From assembly GCF_006715145.1 (NCBI RefSeq), contig NZ_VFMR01000001.1, positions 2,976,001 to 3,040,000 of the forward strand: a stretch of DNA of 64,000 bases, in the 5' to 3' direction. Position numbers and translations under genes: made by a program. A model generated the notes under the pieces. That model was not told where the DNA came from and did no database searches. It saw nothing but the letters and a program-made list of their open reading frames with translations. The DNA comes from Microbacterium sp. SLBN-146 (lineage in GTDB: Bacteria > Actinomycetota > Actinomycetes > Actinomycetales > Microbacteriaceae). Shown here in pieces: positions 26,206-34,802 of the stretch; the first letter of the stretch is position 1, and each line of letters opens with the position of its first letter.

Positions 26206-27259
26206 TGTCGGTGCCTTCGTGGGCCAGATCTTCGTGATCGTGCTGCTCGTGGTCCTGGCAATCTTCGTGATCGTCGTCATCTTCCGCTCGATCCGCATCA
26301 TCCCCCAGGCCTACTCGGGAGTCGTGGAACGCCTCGGCCGCTACCAGCGCACCCTGCAGCCGGGTCTGAATCTGCTCGTGCCGTTCGTGGACCGGCTGCG
26401 ACCCCTCGTCGATATGCGCGAGCAGGTGGTGTCGTTCCCCCCGCAGCCCGTCATCACAGAGGACAACCTCGTCGTCTCGATCGACACCGTGGTCTACTTC
26501 CAGGTGACCGACGCGCGCGCCGCCACCTACGAGATCGCCAACTACCTCAGTGCCGTCGAGCAGTTGACGACGACGACGCTGCGAAACGTCGTGGGTGGTC
26601 TCAACCTCGAGGAAGCCCTCACGAGCCGTGACGAGATCAACGGTCAGCTGCGCGTCGTCCTCGACGAAGCGACGGGCAAGTGGGGTCTGCGCGTCTCGCG
26701 CGTCGAACTGAAGGCGATCGACCCGCCCCACTCGATCCAGGACTCGATGGAGAAGCAGATGCGCGCAGAGCGGGATCGTCGCGCGGCCATCCTGACGGCA
26801 GAAGGCTCGAAACAGTCTCAGATCCTCGAAGCGGAAGGTCGACGCCAGGCCGAGATCCTGCGCGCCGAGGGCGACAAGCAGGCCTCGGTCCTCCGCGCGC
26901 AGGGTGAAGCTCAGGCGATCGAGATGGTGTTCAACGCCATCCACGTGGGCGAGCCCGACGAGAAGCTCCTGGCGTACCAGTACCTCCAGACGCTCCCCAA
27001 GATCGCCGAGAGCCCGTCGAGCAAGCTGTGGATCATCCCGAGCGAGCTGACGGAGGCACTGCAGGGGATCGGCGACGCGTTCGGCGGGCGAGCTCCGACA
27101 GGGCCGTCTTCACCGCGCCCGCGACGTACGCCCTCGACGACGGTCGACACCGCCGACGAGGCTGTTGCCGCCGCGCGGGAAGCGGCATCCGCCGCGGACT
27201 CCATCGCGAACGAGGCGAAGGCCGTCACGCCGGACCCGCCGCGGCCCCGTGCCGAGTGA
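26198..27259 (+). CDS. SPFH/band-7 protein (stomatin/QmcA-like)
   Basis: 353 residues. One N-terminal membrane helix (about 7-30) is followed by the band-7 domain (IIPQAYSGVVERLGRYQRTL, then NVVGGLNLEEALTSRDEING) and a long charged coiled-coil (about residues 175-250: ERDRRAAILTAEGSKQSQIL). The tail is rich in Ala, Pro and Thr. Such proteins form large ring-like oligomers at membranes and influence membrane order and protease access. The overlap with nfeD and the downstream gene indicates one transcript. Confidence 0.92.
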   Translation: MVDVGAFVGQIFVIVLLVVLAIFVIVVIFRSIRIIPQAYSGVVERLGRYQRTLQPGLNLLVPFVDRLRPLVDMREQVVSFPPQPVITEDNLVVSIDTVVYFQVTDARAATYEIANYLSAVEQLTTTTLRNVVGGLNLEEALTSRDEINGQLRVVLDEATGKWGLRVSRVELKAIDPPHSIQDSMEKQMRAERDRRAAILTAEGSKQSQILEAEGRRQAEILRAEGDKQASVLRAQGEAQAIEMVFNAIHVGEPDEKLLAYQYLQTLPKIAESPSSKLWIIPSELTEALQGIGDAFGGRAPTGPSSPRPRRTPSTTVDTADEAVAAAREAASAADSIANEAKAVTPDPPRPRAE

Positions 27260-28043
27260 CGGCCACCCTACGCGGCATCCGTACTTCTTCCCACCGGGGC
27301 CGCGGGTCCTGGCCCATCGCGGGCTCGTTACACGAGAAGCAGCCGAGCTCGGCGTCGTGGAGAACTCCTTCGCCGCCGTCGCGGCTGCGCACGCGGCCGG
27401 CGTCGACTACGTGGAGTCGGACTGTCATGTGACGCGTGACGGTGTCGCCGTCCTCTTTCACGACGACGATCTCACGCGCATCGCGGGTGATCCACGACGG
27501 CTCTCCGAGGTCACATCGACGGAACTGGAAGCGATGATGTCCGATCGGGGTGGGCTCATCGAGGTCGCGCAGGCGCTGGACGCGTTCCCCACCCTCAGGT
27601 TCAACCTCGACGTGAAGGCTGCCGCCGCAGCGGAGACGGTGGGCCGACTGATCGCCCCCAACGGAGAGCGGGTGCTGGTGACGAGCTTCTCCGACAAGAA
27701 CCGCATCGAGGCGCTGGATGCCGCGAACCGCGCGGGAGGCGAGCGTCCGGCGACCTCTCCGGGAACCGCCACGATGGCACGCCTCCTCGCCGCTGTCGCA
27801 CTCGGCTCGGACCGCGCCGTGCGGCGGATTCTCGCCGGCGTCGATGCGATCCAGGTGCCGGAGCGCCGCGGACGGGTGCGTGTCCTGACGCCTCGGTTGG
27901 TGAGAGCCGCGCACCGCCACGGAGTCGAGGTCCACGTCTGGACCGTCAACGCGCCCGACGACGTGCGGCGCCTCGTGGAATCAGGCGTCGACGGCATCGT
28001 CACCGACCATGCGGACATCGCGCTGGAAACGCTTGCGCCCTGA
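27249..28043 (+). CDS. Glycerophosphodiester phosphodiesterase
   Basis: 264 residues, TIM-barrel GDPD domain. The signature is LAHRGLVTREAAELGVVENS (catalytic His-Arg-Gly and Glu-Asn), then YVESDCHVTRDGVAVLFHDD with the metal-binding Glu-Asp and second His, and VHVWTVNAPDDVRRLVESGV near the end. It hydrolyses glycerophosphodiesters to glycerol-3-phosphate and an alcohol. No signal peptide is visible. The GTG at 27249 overlaps the SPFH stop by 11 bases, tying lipid turnover to the NfeD-SPFH pair. Confidence 0.9.
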   Translation: MPSDGHPTRHPYFFPPGPRVLAHRGLVTREAAELGVVENSFAAVAAAHAAGVDYVESDCHVTRDGVAVLFHDDDLTRIAGDPRRLSEVTSTELEAMMSDRGGLIEVAQALDAFPTLRFNLDVKAAAAAETVGRLIAPNGERVLVTSFSDKNRIEALDAANRAGGERPATSPGTATMARLLAAVALGSDRAVRRILAGVDAIQVPERRGRVRVLTPRLVRAAHRHGVEVHVWTVNAPDDVRRLVESGVDGIVTDHADIALETLAP

Positions 28044-28076
28044 CCTTCACCCACCCGCTGAGCATCGTCTGTGAAT

Positions 28077-28091
28077 GCCTCCTGAGGAGGC
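28077..28091 (+). terminator. Weak hairpin after the GDPD gene
   Basis: GCCTCC-TGA-GGAGGC, a 6-bp stem followed by CTCTCTC. It is short and may be a weak terminator or chance. Confidence 0.3.
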
Positions 28092-28154
28092 CTCTCTCGC
28101 ATGATCTGCCCAGGTCACGACGTTACAACTGGTAACCGTCGAGAGGACCACACA

Positions 28155-28538
28155 ATGGCAGACCGCAGCCTGCGCGGCATCCGACTCGGCGCCCAGAGCC
28201 TACAGAGCGAAGAGGGCGTCGTGTTCCATGAGCGCGCACAGCACACATATTCCTGCACGTCCTGCGGACGTGACACCGTCCTGACGTTCGCCGTCGATGC
28301 AGAGGTTCCGGAAGCCTGGGAGTGCCGCACCTGCGGTGCCGAGGCGCTCCTCCGCATCGGAGAGGGAACCGCCACCGTCGATCACTCCGGCGACAAGACG
28401 CCGCGATCGCACTGGGACATGCTGCTGGAGCGTCGGACGCTTCCTGAACTGGAAGAGCTTCTCGAAGAGCGTCTCGCCTACGTCCGCGCCCGCCGCGGTG
28501 CCGGTGGCGACACGTCGATCGACAAGATCAGCGCCTGA
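28155..28538 (+). CDS. rbpA: RNA polymerase-binding protein RbpA
   Basis: 127 residues. RbpA binds the housekeeping sigma factor and RNA polymerase and stabilises the open promoter complex in actinobacteria. It opens MADRSLRGIRLG. The core domain has four cysteines (34 and 37 in CTSC, 57 and 60 in CRTC), predicting a zinc site as in Streptomyces RbpA. The basic linker and sigma-interaction domain follow (PRSHWDMLLERRTLPELEEL). GAGAGGA precedes the ATG. A start at 28101 in the same frame would add 18 residues that do not fit the family. Confidence 0.96.
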   Translation: MADRSLRGIRLGAQSLQSEEGVVFHERAQHTYSCTSCGRDTVLTFAVDAEVPEAWECRTCGAEALLRIGEGTATVDHSGDKTPRSHWDMLLERRTLPELEELLEERLAYVRARRGAGGDTSIDKISA

Positions 28539-28544
28539 CGCGAA

Positions 28545-30116
28545 TCACTCCGTCGAGACGCCGGCCCCTTCGGGGGTCGGCGTCTTCTCTGTGCGCCGAC
28601 GCCGCACCTGAAGCGCGCCCAGAACGACGAGCACGGCGAGGCTCCCCCACCCGAGAATCGCCTGCACCCACGGACCGACGATGACGGCAGGAGTGAGTCC
28701 GGTCCGCAGCTCGACGTCCGTCAGCATGTGGCCCGCCTCGTTGGCGGAGAGTCCGTCGATGGTCGTACCGTCCGGCGCGATGACCTGACTCGTCCCCACC
28801 GTCGAGATGTTGACGACAGAACGACCCGTCTCGATGGCCCGCATGCGCGCGAATGCGAGCTGCTGCAGGTTCTCGTCGGTGTCACGGAAGTCGGCGTTGT
28901 TGGTCTGGAACATGTAGATCTGCGCGCCATCCTGCGCGCCCTGCCAGATGACGTCGTCGTAGATGACATCGAAGCAGATCGCGAGACCGACACCGATGCC
29001 GTCGACGTCGAAGAACGGCGGGTTCGTGCCCGGCGTGTACTCCCGCTGGATGAGCCCGATGAGGTCGGGCGCGAGAGCCTCGAAGAACCATCGGTCGGGG
29101 ACGTACTCCCCCATGGGTACGGGATTCGACTTGTCGTGGAGCTGGACTGCGCCCTCCCCCGCCACCCACAGCATCGACGTGTTGAAGACGTCATCGCCGC
29201 GCTGCGTCGCCGCATTCACGATGAGAGGGGCGTCGACCCTCTCCGCGAGCGCGTCGAGCACGGCTGCGGTGCCCGTGTTCGAGAGCGGATCGGAGTCGAT
29301 GCCGCCCTCCGGCCAGAGCAGGACGTCGATGTCCTCGCCCAAGAGCGGCGCCGTCGCCTCGAGCTGAGCGTTCAGGACGGCGTTGCGTCCACGCTCGTCG
29401 AAATAGGCAGACGGGCCATTCCCCTGGACGCTCCCGACACGCAGATCGCCCGCGGGAGTCGTCGGAAACGCCGGCACGACCACGAGGAGGATTCCCGCCA
29501 CGGCGGCGGGAATCGCCGTCCGGACGTTGCGCTGCTCGGCCGCGCGAACCCACTCGATGACCGCGGCTGTGAAGACGACCATGAGGAAGGTCAGACCCGA
29601 CACGCCGAGCCACGACGAGAGGTGGGCGAGCGGGCTCTCGGACTGACTCATGCCCAGCCGGCCCCACGGGAATCCCGTGTACGGCCACGAACCCATGAAG
29701 AGCTCCCTCGCGGTCCACAGTCCGCCGATCACGACGGGCAGGCCGACCAGCTGCGCCCACCGTCCGGGGAAGACGCGCGGGAACCACCGGTACGCGAGGG
29801 TGAGAAGGATCGACCCGACCGCCATGAAAACCGTCTCGAGTCCCGCGAGGGCGAACCACGGCACGACCCCCAGATAGCGCGTGATCCACATGATGTGGAT
29901 GAGATAGAACGAGGCGCCGAAGATGACGCCGACGAGAAGTGCGCCCCACGCACTGCGCCCGATCAGCGTCACGAGTGCGAGTCCGACGCCCACGAACGCG
30001 AGGGGCCACCACCCCACGGAGGGATAGGCGAGGTCGAGAACGGCGCCCGCGACAGCCGCGACGATCGCGGCAGCCCACAGGGGCAGGAGGGGGCGGACTC
30101 TGCGGGCATCGGGCAC
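28545..30116 (-). CDS. lnt: Apolipoprotein N-acyltransferase
   Basis: 523 residues. About eight N-terminal transmembrane helices are followed by an exported nitrilase-fold domain and a final membrane helix. The catalytic triad is visible as Glu in LLWPEGGIDSD, Lys in LHDKSNPVPMGEYVP and Cys in GLAICFDVIYDD. The enzyme adds the third acyl chain to lipoproteins, consistent with the FKBP and other lipoproteins in this window. The GTG at 30116 is chosen over an ATG at 30161 because a TAGGCT box stands 7 bases ahead of it. Confidence 0.93.
   Translation of the reverse strand: MPDARRVRPLLPLWAAAIVAAVAGAVLDLAYPSVGWWPLAFVGVGLALVTLIGRSAWGALLVGVIFGASFYLIHIMWITRYLGVVPWFALAGLETVFMAVGSILLTLAYRWFPRVFPGRWAQLVGLPVVIGGLWTARELFMGSWPYTGFPWGRLGMSQSESPLAHLSSWLGVSGLTFLMVVFTAAVIEWVRAAEQRNVRTAIPAAVAGILLVVVPAFPTTPAGDLRVGSVQGNGPSAYFDERGRNAVLNAQLEATAPLLGEDIDVLLWPEGGIDSDPLSNTGTAAVLDALAERVDAPLIVNAATQRGDDVFNTSMLWVAGEGAVQLHDKSNPVPMGEYVPDRWFFEALAPDLIGLIQREYTPGTNPPFFDVDGIGVGLAICFDVIYDDVIWQGAQDGAQIYMFQTNNADFRDTDENLQQLAFARMRAIETGRSVVNISTVGTSQVIAPDGTTIDGLSANEAGHMLTDVELRTGLTPAVIVGPWVQAILGWGSLAVLVVLGALQVRRRRTEKTPTPEGAGVSTE
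28557..28584 (+). terminator. rbpA terminator with UUCG tetraloop
   Basis: 12-bp stem (28557-28568 with 28573-28584, one G-U pair) closed by TTCG and followed by TTCTCT. It starts 19 bases after the rbpA stop and lies inside the 3' end of lnt on the opposite strand. Confidence 0.85.
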
Positions 30117-30129
30117 GGGAAAGAGCCTA
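30117..30129 (-). promoter_or_regulatory. -10 box for leaderless lnt
   Basis: Minus-strand TAGGCT (plus 30124-30129) with 7 bases to the GTG at 30116. Confidence 0.55.
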
Positions 30130-30164
30130 GTTCGGCGACGCTGAACGCCGGCCGCGCGCAACGG

Positions 30165-32657
30165 TCAGACCGACGAGTACGCGACGATGCCTCGCCGCAC
30201 GGCGTCGAGGGCCGTCCGAGCGACGCTCGCGATCTTGCCGTCGGCGACGATCGACAACTGATCGAGCAGATCGATCGTCTGTTTGGCCCAGCGGACGAAG
30301 TCGCCCGCCGCGAGATCCGCCTCGTCCAGAACCCTGTCGAGCGGCATGCCGCGCGCCCACGAGGCCATCGCCTGGGCGAGTCCGGCGGAGACGGGCTCCG
30401 ACCCGGGGAGGTGATGTTCCCGCTCGAGGTCGTCGAGGCGTTGCCACAACTCGTTCGTATCGCTCAGGGCCTGACGGAACGGGCCGCGCGGCAGAGCATG
30501 GTCTGCGGGAGCGCCTTCGTCCCGGCGGGGCTCGTAGACGAGACAGCAGGCGATGGCCGCCAGCGACGGCGCATCCAGTCGGTCCCACAGCCCCGTGCGC
30601 AGCGCCTCGGCTACGAGGAGATCGCGCTCGCCGTAGATGCGTCTCATGGTGCGGCCGTCGGCGGTCAGGCTCGCCGTCCCCTCCGGCGCGATCCGGACGT
30701 AGTCGAGGGCGACGAGCACGTCGACCACACGGTCGAAGACGCGGGCGACAGCACCCGTCCGCGTGTCGATCTGACGCCGGGTCTTGTCGATCGTGCGCTT
30801 GAGCTTCCAGTAGCGCTCGGCCCAGCGCGCGTGATTCTCACGGTCGGGGCACGCGTGGGCGGGATGCCGGAGCATCAGCTTGCGAAGGCGCGCGATCTCA
30901 TTGACCCGCTTGTCACGGGTGGACCTGGATGCCGTGGCATCCTTCCGATTGAGCTTCTCCAGATCGCTCAGCTCACGGCGGATGCCGGAGTACTCCGTGA
31001 AATCACCGCGATCGCATGTCATGGCGTTCTCGTACCCGGCGAGCGACTCCTCCTGCTCGCGCACCTGGCGCGCGAGCCCGACGACCGACCTGTCGGCTTG
31101 GAACTGTGCGAACGAGGACTCGAGGATCTCTCGTGCGCGGGCACGGCCGAATTGATCGATGAGGTTCACGGCCATGTTGTAGGTGGGCCGGAAGCTGGAG
31201 TTCAGCGGATACGTGCGTCGCGAGGCGAGAGCGGCGACGGCCTGAGGGTCGAGTCCCTCCGTCCACTGGATGACGGCGTGTCCTTCGACGTCGATCCCTC
31301 GCCGACCCGCACGACCCGTCAGCTGCGTGTACTCGCCGGAGGTGATGGCGACGCGCGCCTCGCCGTTGAACTTCTCGAGCTTTTCGAGGACGACCGTGCG
31401 CGCCGGCATGTTGATTCCGAGAGCGAGGGTCTCGGTCGCGAAGACGGCCTTGACGAGCTTCCGCTGGAACAACTCCTCGACGACCTCTTTGAACGCAGGA
31501 AGAAGCCCGGCGTGATGTGCGGCGACGCCGCGTTCGAGGTTGTCGAGCCACTCCCAGTACCCGAGGACGGCACGGTCTTCGTCGAGGAGCGTGCGAGTCC
31601 TCTCCTCGACGATCGAGCGGATCTCGAGCCGTTCGTCGTGCGAAGTCAGACGCACGCCGGCCCGGCGCACCTGCTGCACCGCCCCGTCGCATCCGGCCCG
31701 ACTGAAGATGAAGAAGATCGCCGGAAGGAGATTGGCCCGGCCGAGGAGTTCCACCACCTGCGGGCGATCGAGGCGCTCGATGCGTTGCACGTTGCCCGAA
31801 CGCACGGGCCGCTTCGCACCGCGATGAGGACGCCGCCGCGAGGCCTCGTAGCCTCCGGAGGAGCGGAACTCCTGCGCGCGACGGTCGTTCTCGTACGTCG
31901 GACCCTTGAACGAGCGGATCCGCATGAGCTCCTGGTTCACCTGGGCCGTCGCGATCCCGGCCCGGTCGTCGAAGAGCGGCAGGAGATCACCTCGAACGAG
32001 AACGTGCTGTTCGAGTGGAACGGGACGCACTTCCGAGACGATCACTTCCGTGTCACCACGGACCGTGTCGAGCCAGTCACCGAATTCCTCGGCGTTCGAG
32101 ACCGTGGCGGACAGCGAGACGAGTTTCACGGACGGAGGGAGATGGATGATCGTCTCCTCCCATACCGCCCCACGGAACCTGTCCGCCAGATAATGCACTT
32201 CATCCATCACGACGAACCGCAGCCCCCGCAGGGCGGCCGAATCGGCGTAGAGCATGTTGCGCAGCACCTCCGTCGTCATGACGACGATCCGCGCGTTTCC
32301 GTTGATGTTCGTGTCGCCCGTCAGCAGGCCGACCTGGTCCGGCCCGTACACCTGCTGCAGTTCACGGAACTTCTGATTCGACAGTGCCTTGATGGGGGTC
32401 GTGTAGAACGCCTTGTCACCCGGCTCCTGCATGGCCAGGTGGATCGCGAACTCGCCGACGATCGTCTTTCCTGCGCCCGTCGGCGCCGCGACGAGCACAC
32501 TGCGCCCGGCCTCGAGCGCCTGGCATCCCGCGATCTGGAAGGGATCCAGGTCGAAACGCTGGCTCGCCGCGAAAACACTCGTGGCGGGGAACTCCCGACT
32601 CAGGGTCGTCCGCGCGGTCGCGCGGGCATACCGTTCGGCCGGACTGGAGTCACTCAC
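30165..32657 (-). CDS. helY: Ski2-like DEAD/DEAH RNA helicase (HelY family)
   Basis: 830 residues. Helicase motifs in order: VLVAAPTGAGKTIVGEF (Walker A), TPIKALSNQKF, MTTEVLRNML, FVVMDEVHYLADR (DEVH box), LVSLSATVSN, ATETLALGINMPARTVV and QLTGRAGRRGID. The C-terminal third is a helical DSHCT-type domain. Ski2-like proteins unwind structured RNA ahead of nucleases. The GTG at 32657 makes a GTGA overlap with the tatC stop, so helY belongs to the tat operon, as in other actinobacteria. Confidence 0.93.
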   Translation of the reverse strand: MSDSSPAERYARATARTTLSREFPATSVFAASQRFDLDPFQIAGCQALEAGRSVLVAAPTGAGKTIVGEFAIHLAMQEPGDKAFYTTPIKALSNQKFRELQQVYGPDQVGLLTGDTNINGNARIVVMTTEVLRNMLYADSAALRGLRFVVMDEVHYLADRFRGAVWEETIIHLPPSVKLVSLSATVSNAEEFGDWLDTVRGDTEVIVSEVRPVPLEQHVLVRGDLLPLFDDRAGIATAQVNQELMRIRSFKGPTYENDRRAQEFRSSGGYEASRRRPHRGAKRPVRSGNVQRIERLDRPQVVELLGRANLLPAIFFIFSRAGCDGAVQQVRRAGVRLTSHDERLEIRSIVEERTRTLLDEDRAVLGYWEWLDNLERGVAAHHAGLLPAFKEVVEELFQRKLVKAVFATETLALGINMPARTVVLEKLEKFNGEARVAITSGEYTQLTGRAGRRGIDVEGHAVIQWTEGLDPQAVAALASRRTYPLNSSFRPTYNMAVNLIDQFGRARAREILESSFAQFQADRSVVGLARQVREQEESLAGYENAMTCDRGDFTEYSGIRRELSDLEKLNRKDATASRSTRDKRVNEIARLRKLMLRHPAHACPDRENHARWAERYWKLKRTIDKTRRQIDTRTGAVARVFDRVVDVLVALDYVRIAPEGTASLTADGRTMRRIYGERDLLVAEALRTGLWDRLDAPSLAAIACCLVYEPRRDEGAPADHALPRGPFRQALSDTNELWQRLDDLEREHHLPGSEPVSAGLAQAMASWARGMPLDRVLDEADLAAGDFVRWAKQTIDLLDQLSIVADGKIASVARTALDAVRRGIVAYSSV

Positions 32658-33475
32658 AGGCCGGTCTCGGATGCGAGGAATGCCGCTTCGCGCTTTGCCT
32701 TTCGACGATCGAACAGCATGGAGAGTCCTGCAGCCGCGAAGAACAGCAGCACGAGGATGCCGGAGAGCATGAGCATCGAGACGACGTCCGCTGCCGGGGT
32801 CGCGAGCGCCGAGAAGATGACGGCGACGAGGATCGCGACCCGCCACCCCTTGAGGATCGCTTTGCCCGACATGACCCCGGCGAAGTTCAGCGCCACGAGG
32901 AACACGGGAAGGATGAACGAGACCCCGACGACGATGAGCAGCTTGAAGACGAAGTCGTAGTAGTAGGCGGCGTCGTAGAAGGATGCTCCGCCCTCGGGCA
33001 CGAAGTTGTTCATGAGCTCGACGATGTGGGGCATGATCAGCAGCCCGACATACGCGCCGGCGAAGAAGAGCGGGATGGCGGCCGCGAGGAATCCGACGGT
33101 GTAGCGGACCTCTTTCCTCGTGAGCCCGGGCATGATGAAGGCCCAGATCTGCCAGAGCCAGATGGGCGCGGAGATGAGGATGCCGATCGCGAAGGACATC
33201 CGCAGGCGCAAGTCGAAGCCCGAGGTGATCGTGCTGAACATCAGCTCGACCTTGTTCTCTTCACCCTCGCGTTCCGCGATGACACGGATGGGTTCGGTGA
33301 TGAGGTGGATCACCGGATCGGTGATGAAGAACGCCACGACCATGCCGACGATCAATGCCGCAGCAGCGATCATCAACCGCTTGCGCAGCTCGACGACGTG
33401 CTGCCCCAGCGACATGCGCTTTTCCCGCCGCGGAGCTTGTTCGTTGACTGCTCGCGGCGCCTTCGCCGTGGTCAC
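32654..33475 (-). CDS. tatC: Twin-arginine translocase subunit TatC
   Basis: 273 residues, six transmembrane helices. The N-terminal segment MSLGQHVVELRKRL and the first periplasmic loop with FITDPVIHLITEP match the signal-peptide-binding face of TatC. The conserved FWAFIMPGL-like motif appears as WAFIMPGLTRKEVRY. It exports folded proteins bearing RR signals, and one candidate substrate is the phosphoesterase at 55330. GTG start, 5 bases after the tatA stop. The C-terminal tail is basic. Confidence 0.95.
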   Translation of the reverse strand: MTTAKAPRAVNEQAPRREKRMSLGQHVVELRKRLMIAAAALIVGMVVAFFITDPVIHLITEPIRVIAEREGEENKVELMFSTITSGFDLRLRMSFAIGILISAPIWLWQIWAFIMPGLTRKEVRYTVGFLAAAIPLFFAGAYVGLLIMPHIVELMNNFVPEGGASFYDAAYYYDFVFKLLIVVGVSFILPVFLVALNFAGVMSGKAILKGWRVAILVAVIFSALATPAADVVSMLMLSGILVLLFFAAAGLSMLFDRRKAKREAAFLASETGL

Positions 33476-33480
33476 GCCTG

Positions 33481-33732
33481 TCAGGGTCTGGTGTCGCGTG
33501 CCGACCCGCCCGCATCAGAGCGGATATCGGGGTTCGACGGCGATTCGACGGAAGCGGCTGTGTCGGACGAGGCGGGAACGTCTTCGTCCTTCATCGCCTT
33601 CATCTCACCTTTGAAGACACGGGCCGACTGGCCCATGCTCTTCGCCAGCGCGGGGAGCTTCGCAGCGCCGAACAGCAGCAGAATGACGGCGAGGATGATC
33701 AGGAAGTGCCACCCTGTGAGGCCTTGCAGCAT
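33481..33732 (-). CDS. tatA: Twin-arginine translocase subunit TatA
   Basis: 83 residues: one membrane helix (GWHFLIILAVILLLFGAAKL), the hinge Pro, an amphipathic helix (LAKSMGQSARVFKGEMKAM) and a flexible acidic and serine-rich tail. It oligomerises to form the Tat passage with TatC. No separate TatB is present, as in many Gram-positives. The start MLQGLTG at 33732 follows GAAAGGACACC. A longer reading frame to 33780 has no ribosome site. Confidence 0.94.
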   Translation of the reverse strand: MLQGLTGWHFLIILAVILLLFGAAKLPALAKSMGQSARVFKGEMKAMKDEDVPASSDTAASVESPSNPDIRSDAGGSARDTRP

Positions 33733-33836
33733 GTCGGTGTCCTTTCGGGGGTCTGATGCCAGTGTAACCCTGGCCCGCACGAATGCGCCGCGACGATCGT
33801 CACCGCGTTCACCCGCGCCGACTCAGAGGAGGCGGC

Positions 33837-34802
33837 TCAGCGATACAGCGCGAGGCCCGCCTGCGCCCACGCGGCGGCCTCCCGACGCGCGCCCTCTGGC
33901 TCGATGACCTCCACGGCGCCCGCCCGGCGTGCGATCAGCCGCCGCAGACTCACCTCGTCGGCCACCCGCATCGTGGCCGTCGCGACCCCGTCCGATGTCT
34001 GCACGACCGCGCGATCGAGGTAGTCGCCGAGCAGTGGTCCGACCTCTTCGGCGAAACGCAACCGTACGATCACGTCGCCGCTCGATCCTGCCTCGAACCA
34101 CTCGGGCACCGGCTCTTCGCCGTGGGTGATCGGGATATCGGTCGTGTCGATCGCGCTCACCCTGTCGAGATGGAACGTCCTCATCGCCTGACGCAGATGG
34201 CACCAGCCCTGGAGATACCACTGACCGTCGGAGATCAGCACCTTCACGGGGTCGACCGTCCGTGTCGTCGCGGCGGCGTCCGGCGCCTGGTAGGTGAAAC
34301 TCACGGCCACCCCGCGCGTCAGGGCGTTCGCCACGATGTCGCGCGCCGTATCGACGGGCCCGGGTGCGACGATGACGTCAGCGGGCGTGGAGGATGCTCC
34401 GCGCGCGAGTTTCGCGAGCAGTCCGGCGAACACAGCCGTGTCACCGACGCCCGGGATCGTCCGGGCCAGATGGAGTCCGGCCAGAAGCGCGGCGGCCTCA
34501 CGGGCCGTGAGCCGGGGGGCGCGCTCGAGACCCACGGCGTTGGTGATGACGATGAGATCCCGCTGGTCCAGGAGATCCCAGTCGATGTCGAACAGGTCGT
34601 TCGACATCTGCCAGAAGCCTCCCTCACCGGGGAGGCCGATGACAGTGAGCTTCTCGACCATCGCGCGCATCTGACCGGGCGACACGTCGAATTCGTCTGC
34701 CGCCTCAGCCACGGAGACCTCGCCCTTGCCGATCAAGTACGGGACGAGCTGGAGCATCAGCGCGGCGCGATCGGTCGCAACGAGGGGTCTGCGGTCGGTC
34801 AT
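33837..34802 (-). CDS. pafC: WYL-domain transcription regulator PafC
   Basis: 321 residues: an N-terminal winged helix-turn-helix (SVAEAADEFDVSPGQMRAMV), a middle domain, a WYL domain (residues about 150-225, with VSFTYQAPD and GQWYLQGWCHLRQAMRTF) and a C-terminal WCX extension. PafC works as a heterodimer with PafB to switch on LexA-independent DNA-damage genes in mycobacteria, probably sensing nucleic acid through WYL. Its ATG overlaps the pafB stop (ATGA). The Pup genes after which the pair is named are not next to it. Confidence 0.92.
   Translation of the reverse strand: MTDRRPLVATDRAALMLQLVPYLIGKGEVSVAEAADEFDVSPGQMRAMVEKLTVIGLPGEGGFWQMSNDLFDIDWDLLDQRDLIVITNAVGLERAPRLTAREAAALLAGLHLARTIPGVGDTAVFAGLLAKLARGASSTPADVIVAPGPVDTARDIVANALTRGVAVSFTYQAPDAAATTRTVDPVKVLISDGQWYLQGWCHLRQAMRTFHLDRVSAIDTTDIPITHGEEPVPEWFEAGSSGDVIVRLRFAEEVGPLLGDYLDRAVVQTSDGVATATMRVADEVSLRRLIARRAGAVEVIEPEGARREAAAWAQAGLALYR

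Noticed and set aside
28728..32960. Very long plus-strand open frame (over 1400 codons)
   Set aside because: It lies antisense to lnt, helY and tatC, which have complete family motifs. Open antisense frames of this size are a known effect of extreme third-position GC bias, and the translation is rich in Arg, Asp and His without any domain.
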